64,000 nt of DNA from Pseudonocardia terrae. Its GTDB lineage: Bacteria; Actinomycetota; Actinomycetes; Mycobacteriales; Pseudonocardiaceae. This document shows positions 8,445 to 15,866 of this stretch, in pieces. The translations under genes were made by a program, and so were the position numbers. Within the stretch, counting starts at the first letter, position 1; the number at the start of each line of letters is the position of its first letter. Under the pieces are notes generated by a model. That model was not told where the DNA came from, searched no databases, and worked only from the letters and a program-made list of their open reading frames with translations. The stretch is from contig NZ_JAJTTE010000025.1 of the NCBI RefSeq assembly GCF_021343995.1, forward strand, positions 38,458 through 102,457, in the 5' to 3' direction.

Positions 8445-8854
8445 TCGACCCGCGCGGGCGCCGGCTCGGCGTCGACGTGGGATCGGTGCGCGTCGGGGTC
8501 GCCCTGTGCGACCCCGACGGCCTGGTCGCGACGCCGCTGGAGACGGTGCCGCGCGAGGGTGCCGCCCGGCGGATCGCCGAGCTGGTCGACGAGCACCTGG
8601 CCGTCGAGATCGTGCTCGGGCTGCCGCGGACCCTCGCCGGCCGCGAGGGTCCCGCGGCCGAGGCCGCGCAGGCGTTCAAGGTCGAGCTCGAGGCCGTGGT
8701 GCCGGTCCCCGTCGTCCTGCACGACGAGCGGCTCACGACCGTCGTCGCCACGCAGCAGCTGCGCGGCCGGGTCAAGGGGCGCAAGCAGCGCGCCGTGATC
8801 GACCAGGCCGCCGCCGTCGCCATCCTGCAGGGGTACCTCGACACCCGGCGGTGA
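8441..8854 (+). CDS. ruvX: Holliday junction resolvase-like protein RuvX/YqgF
   Basis: 137 residues with the RNase H-like YqgF fold. GVDVGSVRVGVALCDPDG carries the first catalytic aspartate, EIVLGLPRTLAGREGP is the second conserved block, DERLTT carries the glutamate, and DQAAAVAILQGYLD carries the C-terminal acidic residue. Family members act in pre-16S rRNA 5'-end maturation and were also proposed to resolve recombination intermediates. The TTG start at 8441 overlaps the alaS stop (TTGA), matching the conserved alaS-ruvX-mltG order of actinobacteria. TTG is inferred from coupling; no better start is in frame. Confidence 0.93.
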   Translation: MIDPRGRRLGVDVGSVRVGVALCDPDGLVATPLETVPREGAARRIAELVDEHLAVEIVLGLPRTLAGREGPAAEAAQAFKVELEAVVPVPVVLHDERLTTVVATQQLRGRVKGRKQRAVIDQAAAVAILQGYLDTRR

Positions 8855-8905
8855 CCGTCCGGCCCGGTCGGGCGTGCTCGGTGCCGGGACCTTCCGGGCA
8901 CCCGT

Positions 8906-8911
8906 TACCCT
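8906..8911 (+). promoter_or_regulatory. -10-like hexamer before the mltG leader ORF
   Basis: TACCCT lies 8 bases before GTG 8920. It would place the transcript start at or next to that GTG. Confidence 0.3.
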
Positions 8912-8919
8912 CCGGAGCT

Positions 8920-8976
8920 GTGAACGGGACCTGCCGCAGCGACCGGAACCGCCGTCGGGCGGGCCGCGCGGCGTGA
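8920..8976 (+). CDS. 18-residue leader ORF overlapping the mltG start
   Basis: Reads VNGTCRSDRNRRRAGRAA (GTG start). The start sits just downstream of a TACCCT -10-like box and the TGA overlaps the mltG GTG as GTGA. The mltG start has no Shine-Dalgarno. The peptide is arginine-rich and matches no family I know. It could be a real leader or a chance open frame. Confidence 0.3.
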   Translation: MNGTCRSDRNRRRAGRAA

Positions 8977-10172
8977 ACCATCCCACCGGCCCGTTCCTGA
9001 CCCGGCGCGAGGAGCTCGCCGCGCGGCGGGCGGAGCTGCGCGAGATCGCCCGCAAGCGCCGGCGGCGCGGCCTGTTCGTGCTGCTCACGGCGCTCGTCCT
9101 GCTCGGGGTGGTGTTCGGCGGGGGCGCGTACCTCGTCGGCTCGAAGTTCTTCACGGACGACTTCGACGGCGAGGGCCAGGGCGACGCCGTGGTCCGGGTC
9201 CTCGACGGGGACTCCACCCGGCAGATCGGCTCGATGCTGGCCCGCCGCGGCGTCGTCGCGAGTCCGGAGGCGTTCACCGAGGCCGCGGCCGAGGAGAAGA
9301 AGGTCCTCGCGATCCAGCCCGGCTACTACCAGATGCGGCTGCAGATGTCGGGCGAGGCGGCGGTGGCCGCGATGATCGACCCGTCCTCACGGGTGGGGCG
9401 GCTGGAGATCCGCGGGGGCACCCAGCTCGACGACACCCGCTCGCCCGACGGAACGGTCGCGCCCGGCGTCGTCAGCCAGATCTCGCAGGCCAGCTGCGCC
9501 CGGATCGACGGCGAGCGGCGCTGTGTGAGCCCGGAGGACCTGCGGCAGGTCATGGCCACCGCCGACCCGGCGTCGCTCGGGGTACCGCAGTGGGCGGTCG
9601 AGGACGTCGCGCGGGCCGAGCCGAACCGGCGGTTCGAGGGCCTGATCGTGCCGGGGATCTACGACGTCGCCCCGGGCACGTCGGCCACGGACGTCTGGAA
9701 GTCCCTGTTCGCGGTCTCGGCCGCGCAGCTCGAGTCCAGCGGCCTCACCGCCGACGCGAGCCACGACGGGCTCGCCACCTACCAGCTCCTGGTGCTCGCC
9801 TCGCTCACCGAGAAGGAGGCGATCACCCCCGACATGAGCAAGGTCGCGCGGGTGATCACCAACCGGCTCGACATCAACCAGCGGCTCGAGCTGGACTCCA
9901 CGGTCAACTATCCGCTGGACCTGCAGGCCCTGCGGACCACGGCCGAGGCGCGGGGCACCGCGGGGGCGTACAACTCCTACCAGAACACGGGCCTGCCGCC
10001 CACGCCGATCGCGGCGCCGGGCAAAGACGCGATCGCGGCCGCGCTCCACCCGCAGGCGGGGCCGTGGACCTTCTTCGTGCGGTGCCAGAAGGACGGCACC
10101 TCCTGCTTCGCGACGTCGCTGGCCGAGCACCAGAGCAACGTCGCCGAGGCGATCCGCAACGGGGCCTTCTAA
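8973..10172 (+). CDS. mltG: Endolytic murein transglycosylase MltG (YceG-like)
   Basis: 399 residues. A cytoplasmic basic N-terminus (about 1-30) leads into one membrane helix (about 31-55, GLFVLLTALVLLGVVFGGGAYLVG). The extracellular part has a LysM-like subdomain and the YceG catalytic domain, with the glutamate E280 in LASLTEKEA as in E. coli MltG. MltG cleaves nascent glycan strands and helps set peptidoglycan chain length. The gene follows ruvX as in mycobacteria. The start is uncertain: GTG 8973 lacks a ribosome site and overlaps an upstream 18-codon ORF. The TAA is followed by short imperfect repeats. Confidence 0.93.
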   Translation: MNHPTGPFLTRREELAARRAELREIARKRRRRGLFVLLTALVLLGVVFGGGAYLVGSKFFTDDFDGEGQGDAVVRVLDGDSTRQIGSMLARRGVVASPEAFTEAAAEEKKVLAIQPGYYQMRLQMSGEAAVAAMIDPSSRVGRLEIRGGTQLDDTRSPDGTVAPGVVSQISQASCARIDGERRCVSPEDLRQVMATADPASLGVPQWAVEDVARAEPNRRFEGLIVPGIYDVAPGTSATDVWKSLFAVSAAQLESSGLTADASHDGLATYQLLVLASLTEKEAITPDMSKVARVITNRLDINQRLELDSTVNYPLDLQALRTTAEARGTAGAYNSYQNTGLPPTPIAAPGKDAIAAALHPQAGPWTFFVRCQKDGTSCFATSLAEHQSNVAEAIRNGAF

Positions 10173-10207
10173 TCTAGACCGGGCCTTCTAGCTGACCGGG
10201 CCTTGTG
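10162..10207. repeat. Three imperfect direct repeats at the mltG stop codon
   Basis: GGGCCTTCTA at 10162-10171 and 10181-10190, and GGGCCTTGTG at 10198-10207. The first copy contains the end of mltG and most of its TAA; the second recreates a TAG. They fill the convergent gap before the spermidine-synthase-like gene. Confidence 0.6.
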
Positions 10208-10224
10208 GCTACCTTCCCGAGTAG

Positions 10225-11085
10225 CTACTGCCCGAAGAATCCCGGCGGCGGCACGGGCGAAGGCGTGGTGGACCGGTCGTGTCGCACGGCGGCGCCCCGC
10301 GCCAGCGTCGCAGCCGCCGGGCCGGCCAGCACGCGCGCCCGGAAGGGGTCGCCTGCGGCGCGCCGGGTGAGGTCGGCGACCGGGAGCGGCCGGTCCGACG
10401 CGACCAGAACCAGGTTGCCGAAGCGGCGGCCGGACAACAGGTCCGGCGCCGCGACCACGGCGAGCTCCGGGAAGTGTGCCCCCACCGTGGCGATCTGGCC
10501 ACGGGCGAAGTCCAGCGGGCCCCCGTCGGCCACGTTCGCGACGTAGACCCCGCCGGGCGCGAGGACCCGGCGCACGTCGGCGACGAACTCGGTCGAGGTC
10601 AGGTGGGCGGGCGTGCGGGCACCGGCGAACACGTCGAGCACCAGCAGGTCGGCGGAGGAGGCGGGCAGGGTCGCGAGGCGGGCGCGGGCGTCGCCGCTGG
10701 TCACGTCGATGCCGGTGCCGTCGGCGGGCAGGCGGGCCGCGACCAGGTCGATGAGGGCCGCGTCGAGTTCCACCACGAGCTGCGGCGAGGCGGGGCGGGT
10801 CGCGGCGACGTACCGGGGGAGCGTCCAGGCCCCGCCGCCGAGGTGGACGGCGCGCAGCGGCTCCGTGGGCGGCGCGATCGTGTCGACCACGTGGCCCATC
10901 CGCCGGACGTACTCGAACTCCAGGTGTTCGGGGTCGGCGAGGTCGACGTGCGACTGCGCGGTGCCGTTGACCAGGAGTGTCCAGGCCAACGGGCGCTCGG
11001 GATCGCCGACCAGCTCGGCCCGGCCGTGGTCGATGTCCGCCCGGACGACGGCGGGTGCGAGCGGCGGGTCGGGGCGGGAGGGCAC
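10225..11085 (-). CDS. Spermidine synthase-like methyltransferase-fold protein
   Basis: 286 residues with the Rossmann fold of polyamine aminopropyltransferases. VHLGGGAWTLPRYVAA is the nucleotide-binding glycine loop, LVVELDAALIDL contains the acidic residue for the adenosyl moiety, and DLLVLDVFAG occupies the catalytic-aspartate position of SpeE. Actinobacteria encode many such soluble, fused-domain-free SpeE-like proteins whose substrates are unknown, so true spermidine synthesis is not established. GTG 11085 has AAGGA/GAGGG upstream, and AAGGAT could also be a -10 box 6 bases away. The gene occupies the slot between mltG and the prepilin peptidase where aroE usually lies. Confidence 0.75.
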   Translation of the reverse strand: MPSRPDPPLAPAVVRADIDHGRAELVGDPERPLAWTLLVNGTAQSHVDLADPEHLEFEYVRRMGHVVDTIAPPTEPLRAVHLGGGAWTLPRYVAATRPASPQLVVELDAALIDLVAARLPADGTGIDVTSGDARARLATLPASSADLLVLDVFAGARTPAHLTSTEFVADVRRVLAPGGVYVANVADGGPLDFARGQIATVGAHFPELAVVAAPDLLSGRRFGNLVLVASDRPLPVADLTRRAAGDPFRARVLAGPAAATLARGAAVRHDRSTTPSPVPPPGFFGQ

Positions 11086-11284
11086 CCCTCGATCCTTCCC
11101 GGCCCGGCCCGGTGCTGCACCGTCCGGTCGGGTGCGAGGCGGGTGACGCGCACTACCGGACCCGCCCGACGGCATCGGCGCGTTCGCGGCCCGGCCACAG
11201 GGGTTCATCCACCGAAGAGCAGGCCTGTGCACAACTCGCCCGCCGTTCCGCCGCTGGTCGGTGGACCGGGCGAGCATCGGCGGC
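11086..11284. promoter_or_regulatory. Divergent promoter region of the SpeE-like and prepilin peptidase genes
   Basis: About 200 bases without a gene. GAGCAT at 11272-11277 sits 7 bases before the ATG at 11285. On the other strand AAGGAT (11092-11097) sits 6 bases before GTG 11085. No strong -35 partner is visible for either. Confidence 0.35.
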
Positions 11285-12187
11285 ATGACGACCGGGATGA
11301 CGGTGGCGGGGCCGGCGGCGGTGGTGCGGGCGGCGGTGGCCGCCGGGGTGGTGCCGGGCGGGATCTCGCCGGGCGGCTACCTGCCGAGTGGCGCCGGGGT
11401 GGGGTGGGCCGTCCTGGGCTTCGGCCTCGGGATGCTGGCCGGTGCCGCCGGCCGGGTGCTGCTGGGCCGGCTCCGGCGGGGGACGCATGTGGCGGTGCCC
11501 TGGCTCGAGGTCGCGGTCGGGGTGCCGTGGGCGGTCGTCGTCGGCACGGCGGGGAGCGGTGCGCTGGCGTGGTCGTGGGCGCCCTTGCTGCTCGCGGCCG
11601 GCTGGCTGGCGGTGGTGGCGGGTGTGGTGGACCTGCGGCACCACCGCCTGCCCGATGCGCTCACCCTGCCCGCGCTGCCGGCCGCGCTCCTCCTCGCCGC
11701 GCCGCTGGGGATCGCGGCGGTCGGGCGCGCCGCCGCCGGAGCCGCGCTCCTCGCGGGGATGTACCTGCTGACCCATACAGTGTCGCCCCGGTCGCTCGGG
11801 CTCGGCGACGTCAAGCTCGCGGCGCCGGTCGGCGCCCTGCTCACCGCGGCCTCCTGGCCGGCGCTGCTCGTCGGCTGTGCGCTGACCGCGGTGGTGAGCG
11901 CGGCCGTGGCGGGGTTCCTGGTCGTCCGGTCGGTCCGCCGCCCGCGGCCCCGGGGTGGGGGCGTGCTGCGCGCCGGCCCGCCGGATCCGGTGGCGCCGGA
12001 ACGGTCGGACGGGTCGGCGGGAGCGGCGACGTGGCGGAGGGGCGCGCGACCCCTCGCTCCGCCGGCCGGGCCGCCCGCGGAGCTGCCGCTCGGCCCGCCG
12101 ATGCTCGGCTCGGCGTGGCTGGTGGTGTTCGTGGCGGCGCTCATGGGTGGCGTGAGCGGTGCCGTCGGGACGATGGGCGGGGGGTGA
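11285..12187 (+). CDS. A24-family prepilin peptidase (type IV leader peptidase)
   Basis: 300 residues, mostly hydrophobic with about seven or eight membrane helices. The two catalytic aspartates of the A24 family are visible: one in VVDLRHHRLPD and one in the GxGD motif LGLGDVKLAAPVG. Such enzymes cleave and sometimes methylate prepilin-like signal peptides at the inner membrane. The N-terminal zinc-cysteine domain of classical PilD is missing, as usual in actinobacteria. A long cytoplasmic proline/glycine insert (about 215-270) precedes the last helix. Position before aroC matches the mycobacterial order. No pilin genes lie in this window. Confidence 0.85.
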   Translation: MTTGMTVAGPAAVVRAAVAAGVVPGGISPGGYLPSGAGVGWAVLGFGLGMLAGAAGRVLLGRLRRGTHVAVPWLEVAVGVPWAVVVGTAGSGALAWSWAPLLLAAGWLAVVAGVVDLRHHRLPDALTLPALPAALLLAAPLGIAAVGRAAAGAALLAGMYLLTHTVSPRSLGLGDVKLAAPVGALLTAASWPALLVGCALTAVVSAAVAGFLVVRSVRRPRPRGGGVLRAGPPDPVAPERSDGSAGAATWRRGARPLAPPAGPPAELPLGPPMLGSAWLVVFVAALMGGVSGAVGTMGGG

Positions 12188-12193
12188 GAGAAT
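12188..12193 (+). promoter_or_regulatory. -10-like hexamer of aroC
   Basis: GAGAAT ends 6 bases before GTG 12200 and no Shine-Dalgarno intervenes, so a leaderless transcript is likely. Confidence 0.4.
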
Positions 12194-12199
12194 CGCGGC

Positions 12200-13387
12200 G
12201 TGCTGCGTTGGATCACCGCCGGGGAGTCGCACGGTCCCGCGCTGGTCGCCGTGCTGGAGGGCATGGTCGCCGGTGTCGAGGTCACGACCAAGGAGCTGCA
12301 GGCCGAACTGGGCCGCCGCAAGCTGGGCCACGGGCGCAGCCCGCGGATGGCGTTCGAGGCGGACGAGCTCGAGGTGATCGGCGGCCTCCGGCACGGCGTG
12401 ACCCAGGGCGGTCCGGTGGCCGTCCGGATCGGCAACACCGAGTGGCCCAAGTGGGAGACGGTCATGGCGGCCGATCCCGTCGACCCCGAGCTCATCGCGA
12501 ACCGGGCCCGCAACGCCCCGCTCACCCGGCCGCGGCCGGGCCACGCCGACCTCGCCGGCATGACGAAGTTCGGCTTCGACGAGGCCCGCCCGGTCCTGGA
12601 GCGCGCCAGCGCCCGCGAGACCGCTGCGAAGGTCGTGCTCGGCACGGTCGCCAAGGCGTTCCTCAAGCAGGCGTTCGGGGTCGACATCGTGTCGCACGTC
12701 GTCGCGATCGGTGCCGTCGACGCCCCCGAGGACGACCCGGTCCCCGGGCCCGGCGACCTCGACCGCGTCGACGCCAGCCCGGTCCGCGCCTTCTCCGAGG
12801 CCACGGCCGAGCGGATGATGGCCGAGATCGACGCTGCGCACGAGGACGGCGACACCCTGGGCGGGGTCATCGAGGTGATCGCCTACGGCATGCCGGTCGG
12901 GGTCGGCTCGTACGTCCAGTCCGACCGCCGGCTCGACGCCAAGCTGGCCGCGGCGCTCATGGGCATCCAGGCGATGAAGGGGGTGGAAATCGGCGACGGC
13001 TTCCGCACGGCACACCGCCGGGGCTCCGCCGCGCACGACGAGATGATCCCGGGCGACCCGGTGAAGCGGCTGTCCAACCGTGCGGGCGGCATCGAGGGCG
13101 GCATGACCAACGGCGAGCCCGTCCGCGTGCGGGTCGCCATGAAGCCGATCTCGACGGTGCCCCGGGCGCTGCGCACCATCGACACCGCGACCGGTGAGGA
13201 GGCGACCGCCATCCACCAGCGGTCCGACGCCTGCGCGGTCCCGCGGGCCGGCGTGGTCGCCGAGTCGATGGTGGCGCTGGTGCTGGCCGAGGCGGCGCTG
13301 GAGAAGTTCGGCGGCGACTCGCTCGCTGAGACGCGGCGCAACGTGGCGGCCTACCGGGAGGACGTGGCGCGCCGCTTCGCGCACTGA
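12200..13387 (+). CDS. aroC: Chorismate synthase
   Basis: 395 residues. It converts 5-enolpyruvylshikimate-3-phosphate to chorismate using reduced FMN, the last shikimate-pathway step. The start LRWITAGESHGPALVAVLEG carries the family signature with the catalytic histidine. GHADLAGMTKFGFDEARPVLERASARETA and the second histidine region (RRGSAAHDEM) are also present, as is the C-terminal RSDACAVPRAGVVAE signature. It is the first of a run of four aro genes. GTG 12200 lacks a ribosome site and has GAGAAT 6 bases upstream. Confidence 0.98.
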   Translation: MLRWITAGESHGPALVAVLEGMVAGVEVTTKELQAELGRRKLGHGRSPRMAFEADELEVIGGLRHGVTQGGPVAVRIGNTEWPKWETVMAADPVDPELIANRARNAPLTRPRPGHADLAGMTKFGFDEARPVLERASARETAAKVVLGTVAKAFLKQAFGVDIVSHVVAIGAVDAPEDDPVPGPGDLDRVDASPVRAFSEATAERMMAEIDAAHEDGDTLGGVIEVIAYGMPVGVGSYVQSDRRLDAKLAAALMGIQAMKGVEIGDGFRTAHRRGSAAHDEMIPGDPVKRLSNRAGGIEGGMTNGEPVRVRVAMKPISTVPRALRTIDTATGEEATAIHQRSDACAVPRAGVVAESMVALVLAEAALEKFGGDSLAETRRNVAAYREDVARRFAH

Positions 13388-13397
13388 GGCGGCCCCG

Positions 13398-13431
13398 TCG
13401 CGATCGCCCTCGCGGTGGCCCTCGCGATCGC
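13398..13431. repeat. 24-base direct repeat between aroC and aroK
   Basis: TCGCGATCGC occurs at 13398-13407 and 13422-13431, each followed by a similar CGCGGT segment, in the short aroC-aroK gap. The rest of the gap up to the aroK promoter holds nothing recognisable. Confidence 0.5.
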
Positions 13432-13500
13432 TGTCGCGGTACCGGGCGCATCCGCCCGCGAGAGGCTGCGGCCGTCGGTGAACGCCGGGCGAACGGCGGA

Positions 13501-13506
13501 TACGAT
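13501..13506 (+). promoter_or_regulatory. -10 box of aroK
   Basis: TACGAT (TAnnnT) ends 7 bases before GTG 13514; GTGAAC at 13479-13484 is a weak -35 with a 16-base spacer. No Shine-Dalgarno is present. Confidence 0.45.
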
Positions 13507-13513
13507 CGCGCCC

Positions 13514-14143
13514 GTGAGCGACGCGACGAGGCCGGTGCTGGTGCTGGTGGGTCCCCCCGGATCGGGCAAGAGCACCGTCGGGCGGGTCCTCGGGCGCCGG
13601 CTGTCGGTGCCGTTCACGGACGTCGACACCGAGATCGAGGCGCGGGTCGGCACCACCATCGCGGAGATGTTCACCTCGCAGGGCGAGGAGGCGTTCCGCG
13701 CGGTGGAGCGCGAGGTCGTGGCCGAGCTGCTCGGTACGGACTGCGGTGTCCTCGCGCTCGGCGGGGGATCCGTGCTGGCGGAGTCCACGCGCGCGCTCCT
13801 GGCCGCGCACCGCGTCGTCTACCTCCAGGTCGGGCTGGCCGACGGCATCCGCCGCACCGGCATGTCCACCGCGCGGCCGCTGCTGGCCGGGGTGAACCCG
13901 CGGGCGACCTTCCGCGCCCTGCTCGAGGCCCGGGCGCCGCTGTACGAGTCCGTCGCCACCGTGCAGATCGACACGGTGAAGCGCAGCGCGAACCAGGTCG
14001 CCGCCGCCGTTCTCGCGGCGCTCGGCCTCGACGCCGACGCCGCGCCCGCCCCGGAGCCCCGCCCCGGCGATCCGGACGACGAGATCACCCCTTCCGACGA
14101 CGCCGCGCTCCCGGATCCGGTCTTCGGCCGCCCCGGTTCCTGA
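13514..14143 (+). CDS. aroK: Shikimate kinase
   Basis: 209 residues. It phosphorylates shikimate at O3. The Walker A motif is GPPGSGKST. Further conserved blocks are FTDVDTEIE (shikimate-binding aspartate), FRAVEREVV and LGGGSV (shikimate-binding glycines), followed by the RRTGMSTARPLL lid arginines. A disordered acidic tail of about 35 residues follows the core, longer than in most AroK. GTG 13514 is chosen from the TACGAT box just upstream and from alignment of VLVLVGPPGSGKS near the N-terminus. The stop codon lies inside a 17-base tandem repeat. Confidence 0.96.
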   Translation: MSDATRPVLVLVGPPGSGKSTVGRVLGRRLSVPFTDVDTEIEARVGTTIAEMFTSQGEEAFRAVEREVVAELLGTDCGVLALGGGSVLAESTRALLAAHRVVYLQVGLADGIRRTGMSTARPLLAGVNPRATFRALLEARAPLYESVATVQIDTVKRSANQVAAAVLAALGLDADAAPAPEPRPGDPDDEITPSDDAALPDPVFGRPGS

Positions 14144-14198
14144 CCCGCCCTGGTTCCTGACCCGCCCCGGCTGCTGACCCGCGCCGGCTCCTGGGCGA
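14131..14198. repeat. Four tandem 17-base units spanning the aroK stop codon
   Basis: Units begin at 14131, 14148, 14165 and 14182. The first two are almost identical (CCCYGGTTCCTGACCCG) and the last two are diverged. Three of the four units contain the TGA that ends aroK in the first unit. Confidence 0.8.
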
Positions 14199-14244
14199 CG
14201 GAGCGCCACCGCCGACGCCCCGCAGCCGGGCGGGCCACGGCCGT

Positions 14245-14250
14245 TAGGGT
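14245..14250 (+). promoter_or_regulatory. -10 box of aroB
   Basis: TAGGGT ends 6 bases before ATG 14257; no ribosome site lies between, pointing to a leaderless transcript. Confidence 0.45.
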
Positions 14251-14256
14251 CGTCGC

Positions 14257-15396
14257 ATGACCCAGCCCGGCCCCTCCGAGACGAGCCCGACCGCGATCGC
14301 GCCCGCCCCGGGCGTCGCGAACCCCACCACGATCCGCGTCGCCGCGGAGCGGCCCTACGACGTGATCGTCGGCCGCGGGGTGCGGGCGGGGCTCCCCGGC
14401 GTCGTGGCGGAGCTGCGGTCGCGGACCGCGCTGCTGGTGCACCAACCGGCGCTGGCCGAGGCGGCGGAGTCGGTGCGCCAGGAGCTGGAGGCCGCCGGGA
14501 TCGACGCCCACCGCGTCGAGGTGCCCGACGCCGAGGAGGGCAAGTCCCTCGCGGTCGCCGGCTTCTGCTGGGAGGTCTGCGGGCAGATCGGGCTGACCCG
14601 GCAGGACGTCGTGATCGGGTTCGGCGGGGGAGCGGCGACCGACCTGGCCGGCTTCGTCGCCGCGACCTGGATGCGCGGTGTGAAGGTCGTCCACGTGCCC
14701 ACCACCTTGCTCGCGATGGTCGACGCGGCCGTCGGCGGGAAGACCGGCATCAACACCGCCGCCGGGAAGAACCTGGTCGGGGCGTTCTACGAGCCGTCCG
14801 CGGTGCTCGTGGACCTGGCGACCCTGGAGACCCTGCCCGAGCCGGAGCTCGTCGCGGGCATGGCCGAGGTGATCAAGGCCGGCTTCATCGCGGACCCGGT
14901 GATCCTCGACCTCGTCGAGCGGGACGCGAAGGCGGCGCTCGACCCGGCCGGCGAGATCCTGCCCGAGCTGGTGCGGCGGTCGATCCAGGTGAAGGCGGAC
15001 GTCGTGGGCGCCGACCTGCGGGAGTCCCACCTGCGCGAGATCCTCAACTACGGCCACACTCTGGGCCACGCCATCGAGCGCCGCGAGGACTACACCTGGC
15101 GGCACGGCGCGGCGGTGAGCGTCGGGCTCGTGTTCGCCGCGGAGCTCGCGAAGGCCGCCGGTCGCCTCGACGACGCCACCGTCGCCCGCCACCGCGCGAT
15201 CCTGACCTCGATCGGCCTGCCGACGACGTACGAGAAGGGCGTGCTCCCCGAGCTGGTCGAGACCATGAAGGGCGACAAGAAGTCCCGTGCCGGGATGCTG
15301 CGCTTCGTGGTGCTCGACGGCCTCGCGAAGCCCGGCCGGCTCGAGGGCCCCGCCCCGGAGCTGCTCGAGCAGGCCTATGCCACGGTGAGCGCATGA
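14257..15396 (+). CDS. aroB: 3-Dehydroquinate synthase
   Basis: 379 residues. It cyclises DAHP to 3-dehydroquinate using NAD and a metal. GFGGGAATDLAGFVAATWMRG is the NAD-binding signature, HVPTTLLAMVDAAVGGKTGIN the substrate loop, and the metal ligands include the glutamate in MAEVIKAG and histidines in LNYGHTLGHAIE and WRHGAAV. An N-terminal disordered stretch of about 25 residues precedes the fold. The stop overlaps the aroQ start (ATGA). The ATG at 14257 directly follows TAGGGT. Confidence 0.97.
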   Translation: MTQPGPSETSPTAIAPAPGVANPTTIRVAAERPYDVIVGRGVRAGLPGVVAELRSRTALLVHQPALAEAAESVRQELEAAGIDAHRVEVPDAEEGKSLAVAGFCWEVCGQIGLTRQDVVIGFGGGAATDLAGFVAATWMRGVKVVHVPTTLLAMVDAAVGGKTGINTAAGKNLVGAFYEPSAVLVDLATLETLPEPELVAGMAEVIKAGFIADPVILDLVERDAKAALDPAGEILPELVRRSIQVKADVVGADLRESHLREILNYGHTLGHAIERREDYTWRHGAAVSVGLVFAAELAKAAGRLDDATVARHRAILTSIGLPTTYEKGVLPELVETMKGDKKSRAGMLRFVVLDGLAKPGRLEGPAPELLEQAYATVSA

Positions 15397-15830
15397 GCGA
15401 CACGACCCGCGTCCTGGTCCTCAACGGCCCGAACCTCAACCGGCTCGGCCTGCGCGAGCCGGGCATCTACGGCCACACGACCTATGCCGACCTGGTCGGG
15501 CTGTGCGAGAAGACCGGCACCGAGCTGGGCCTGGAGGTCGAGGTCCGGCAGACCAACACCGAGGGCGAGCTGATCGGCTGGCTGCACGAGGCCGCCGACG
15601 ACGGCATCCCGGTCGTCCTCAACCCCGCCGCGTGGACGCACACCAGCGTGGCCGTGCGCGACGCGTGCGCGATGCTCGCCGACGGCCTCGTCGAGGTGCA
15701 CATCAGCAACGTGCACCAGCGCGAGGAGTTCCGGCACCACAGCTACGTCAGCCCGGTCGCCACCGGCACCATCGTGGGCCTCGGCGTGCAGGGCTACGTG
15801 CTGGCGCTGCGGTACCTGGCGAGCCGGTAG
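15393..15830 (+). CDS. aroQ: 3-Dehydroquinate dehydratase, type II
   Basis: 145 residues, typical of the dodecameric type II enzyme that removes water from 3-dehydroquinate. LNGPNLNRLGLREPGIYG carries the arginine and tyrosine of the flexible lid; RQTNTEGELIGWLHEA, NPAAWTHTSVAVRDA and EVHISNVHQREEFRHHSYVS contain the active-site asparagine, glutamate and histidine. It is coupled to aroB by an ATGA overlap. It converges with the metallo-hydrolase gene; the gap between them contains a perfect 14-base duplication. Confidence 0.96.
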   Translation: MSDTTRVLVLNGPNLNRLGLREPGIYGHTTYADLVGLCEKTGTELGLEVEVRQTNTEGELIGWLHEAADDGIPVVLNPAAWTHTSVAVRDACAMLADGLVEVHISNVHQREEFRHHSYVSPVATGTIVGLGVQGYVLALRYLASR

Positions 15831-15838
15831 CGCGGCGA

Positions 15839-15866
15839 GGCAGCCCGGCTCAGGCAGCCCGGCTCA
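15839..15866. repeat. Perfect 14-base tandem duplication at the 3' end of the metallo-hydrolase gene
   Basis: GGCAGCCCGGCTCA occurs twice without a gap. The second copy contains the minus-strand stop codon (bases 15864-15866); the first copy duplicates it. Confidence 0.85.

Noticed and set aside
11153..14209. 1018-residue minus-strand open frame opposite the aro genes
   Set aside because: Antisense shadow of prepilin peptidase, aroC and aroK, all of which have clear family motifs on the plus strand.
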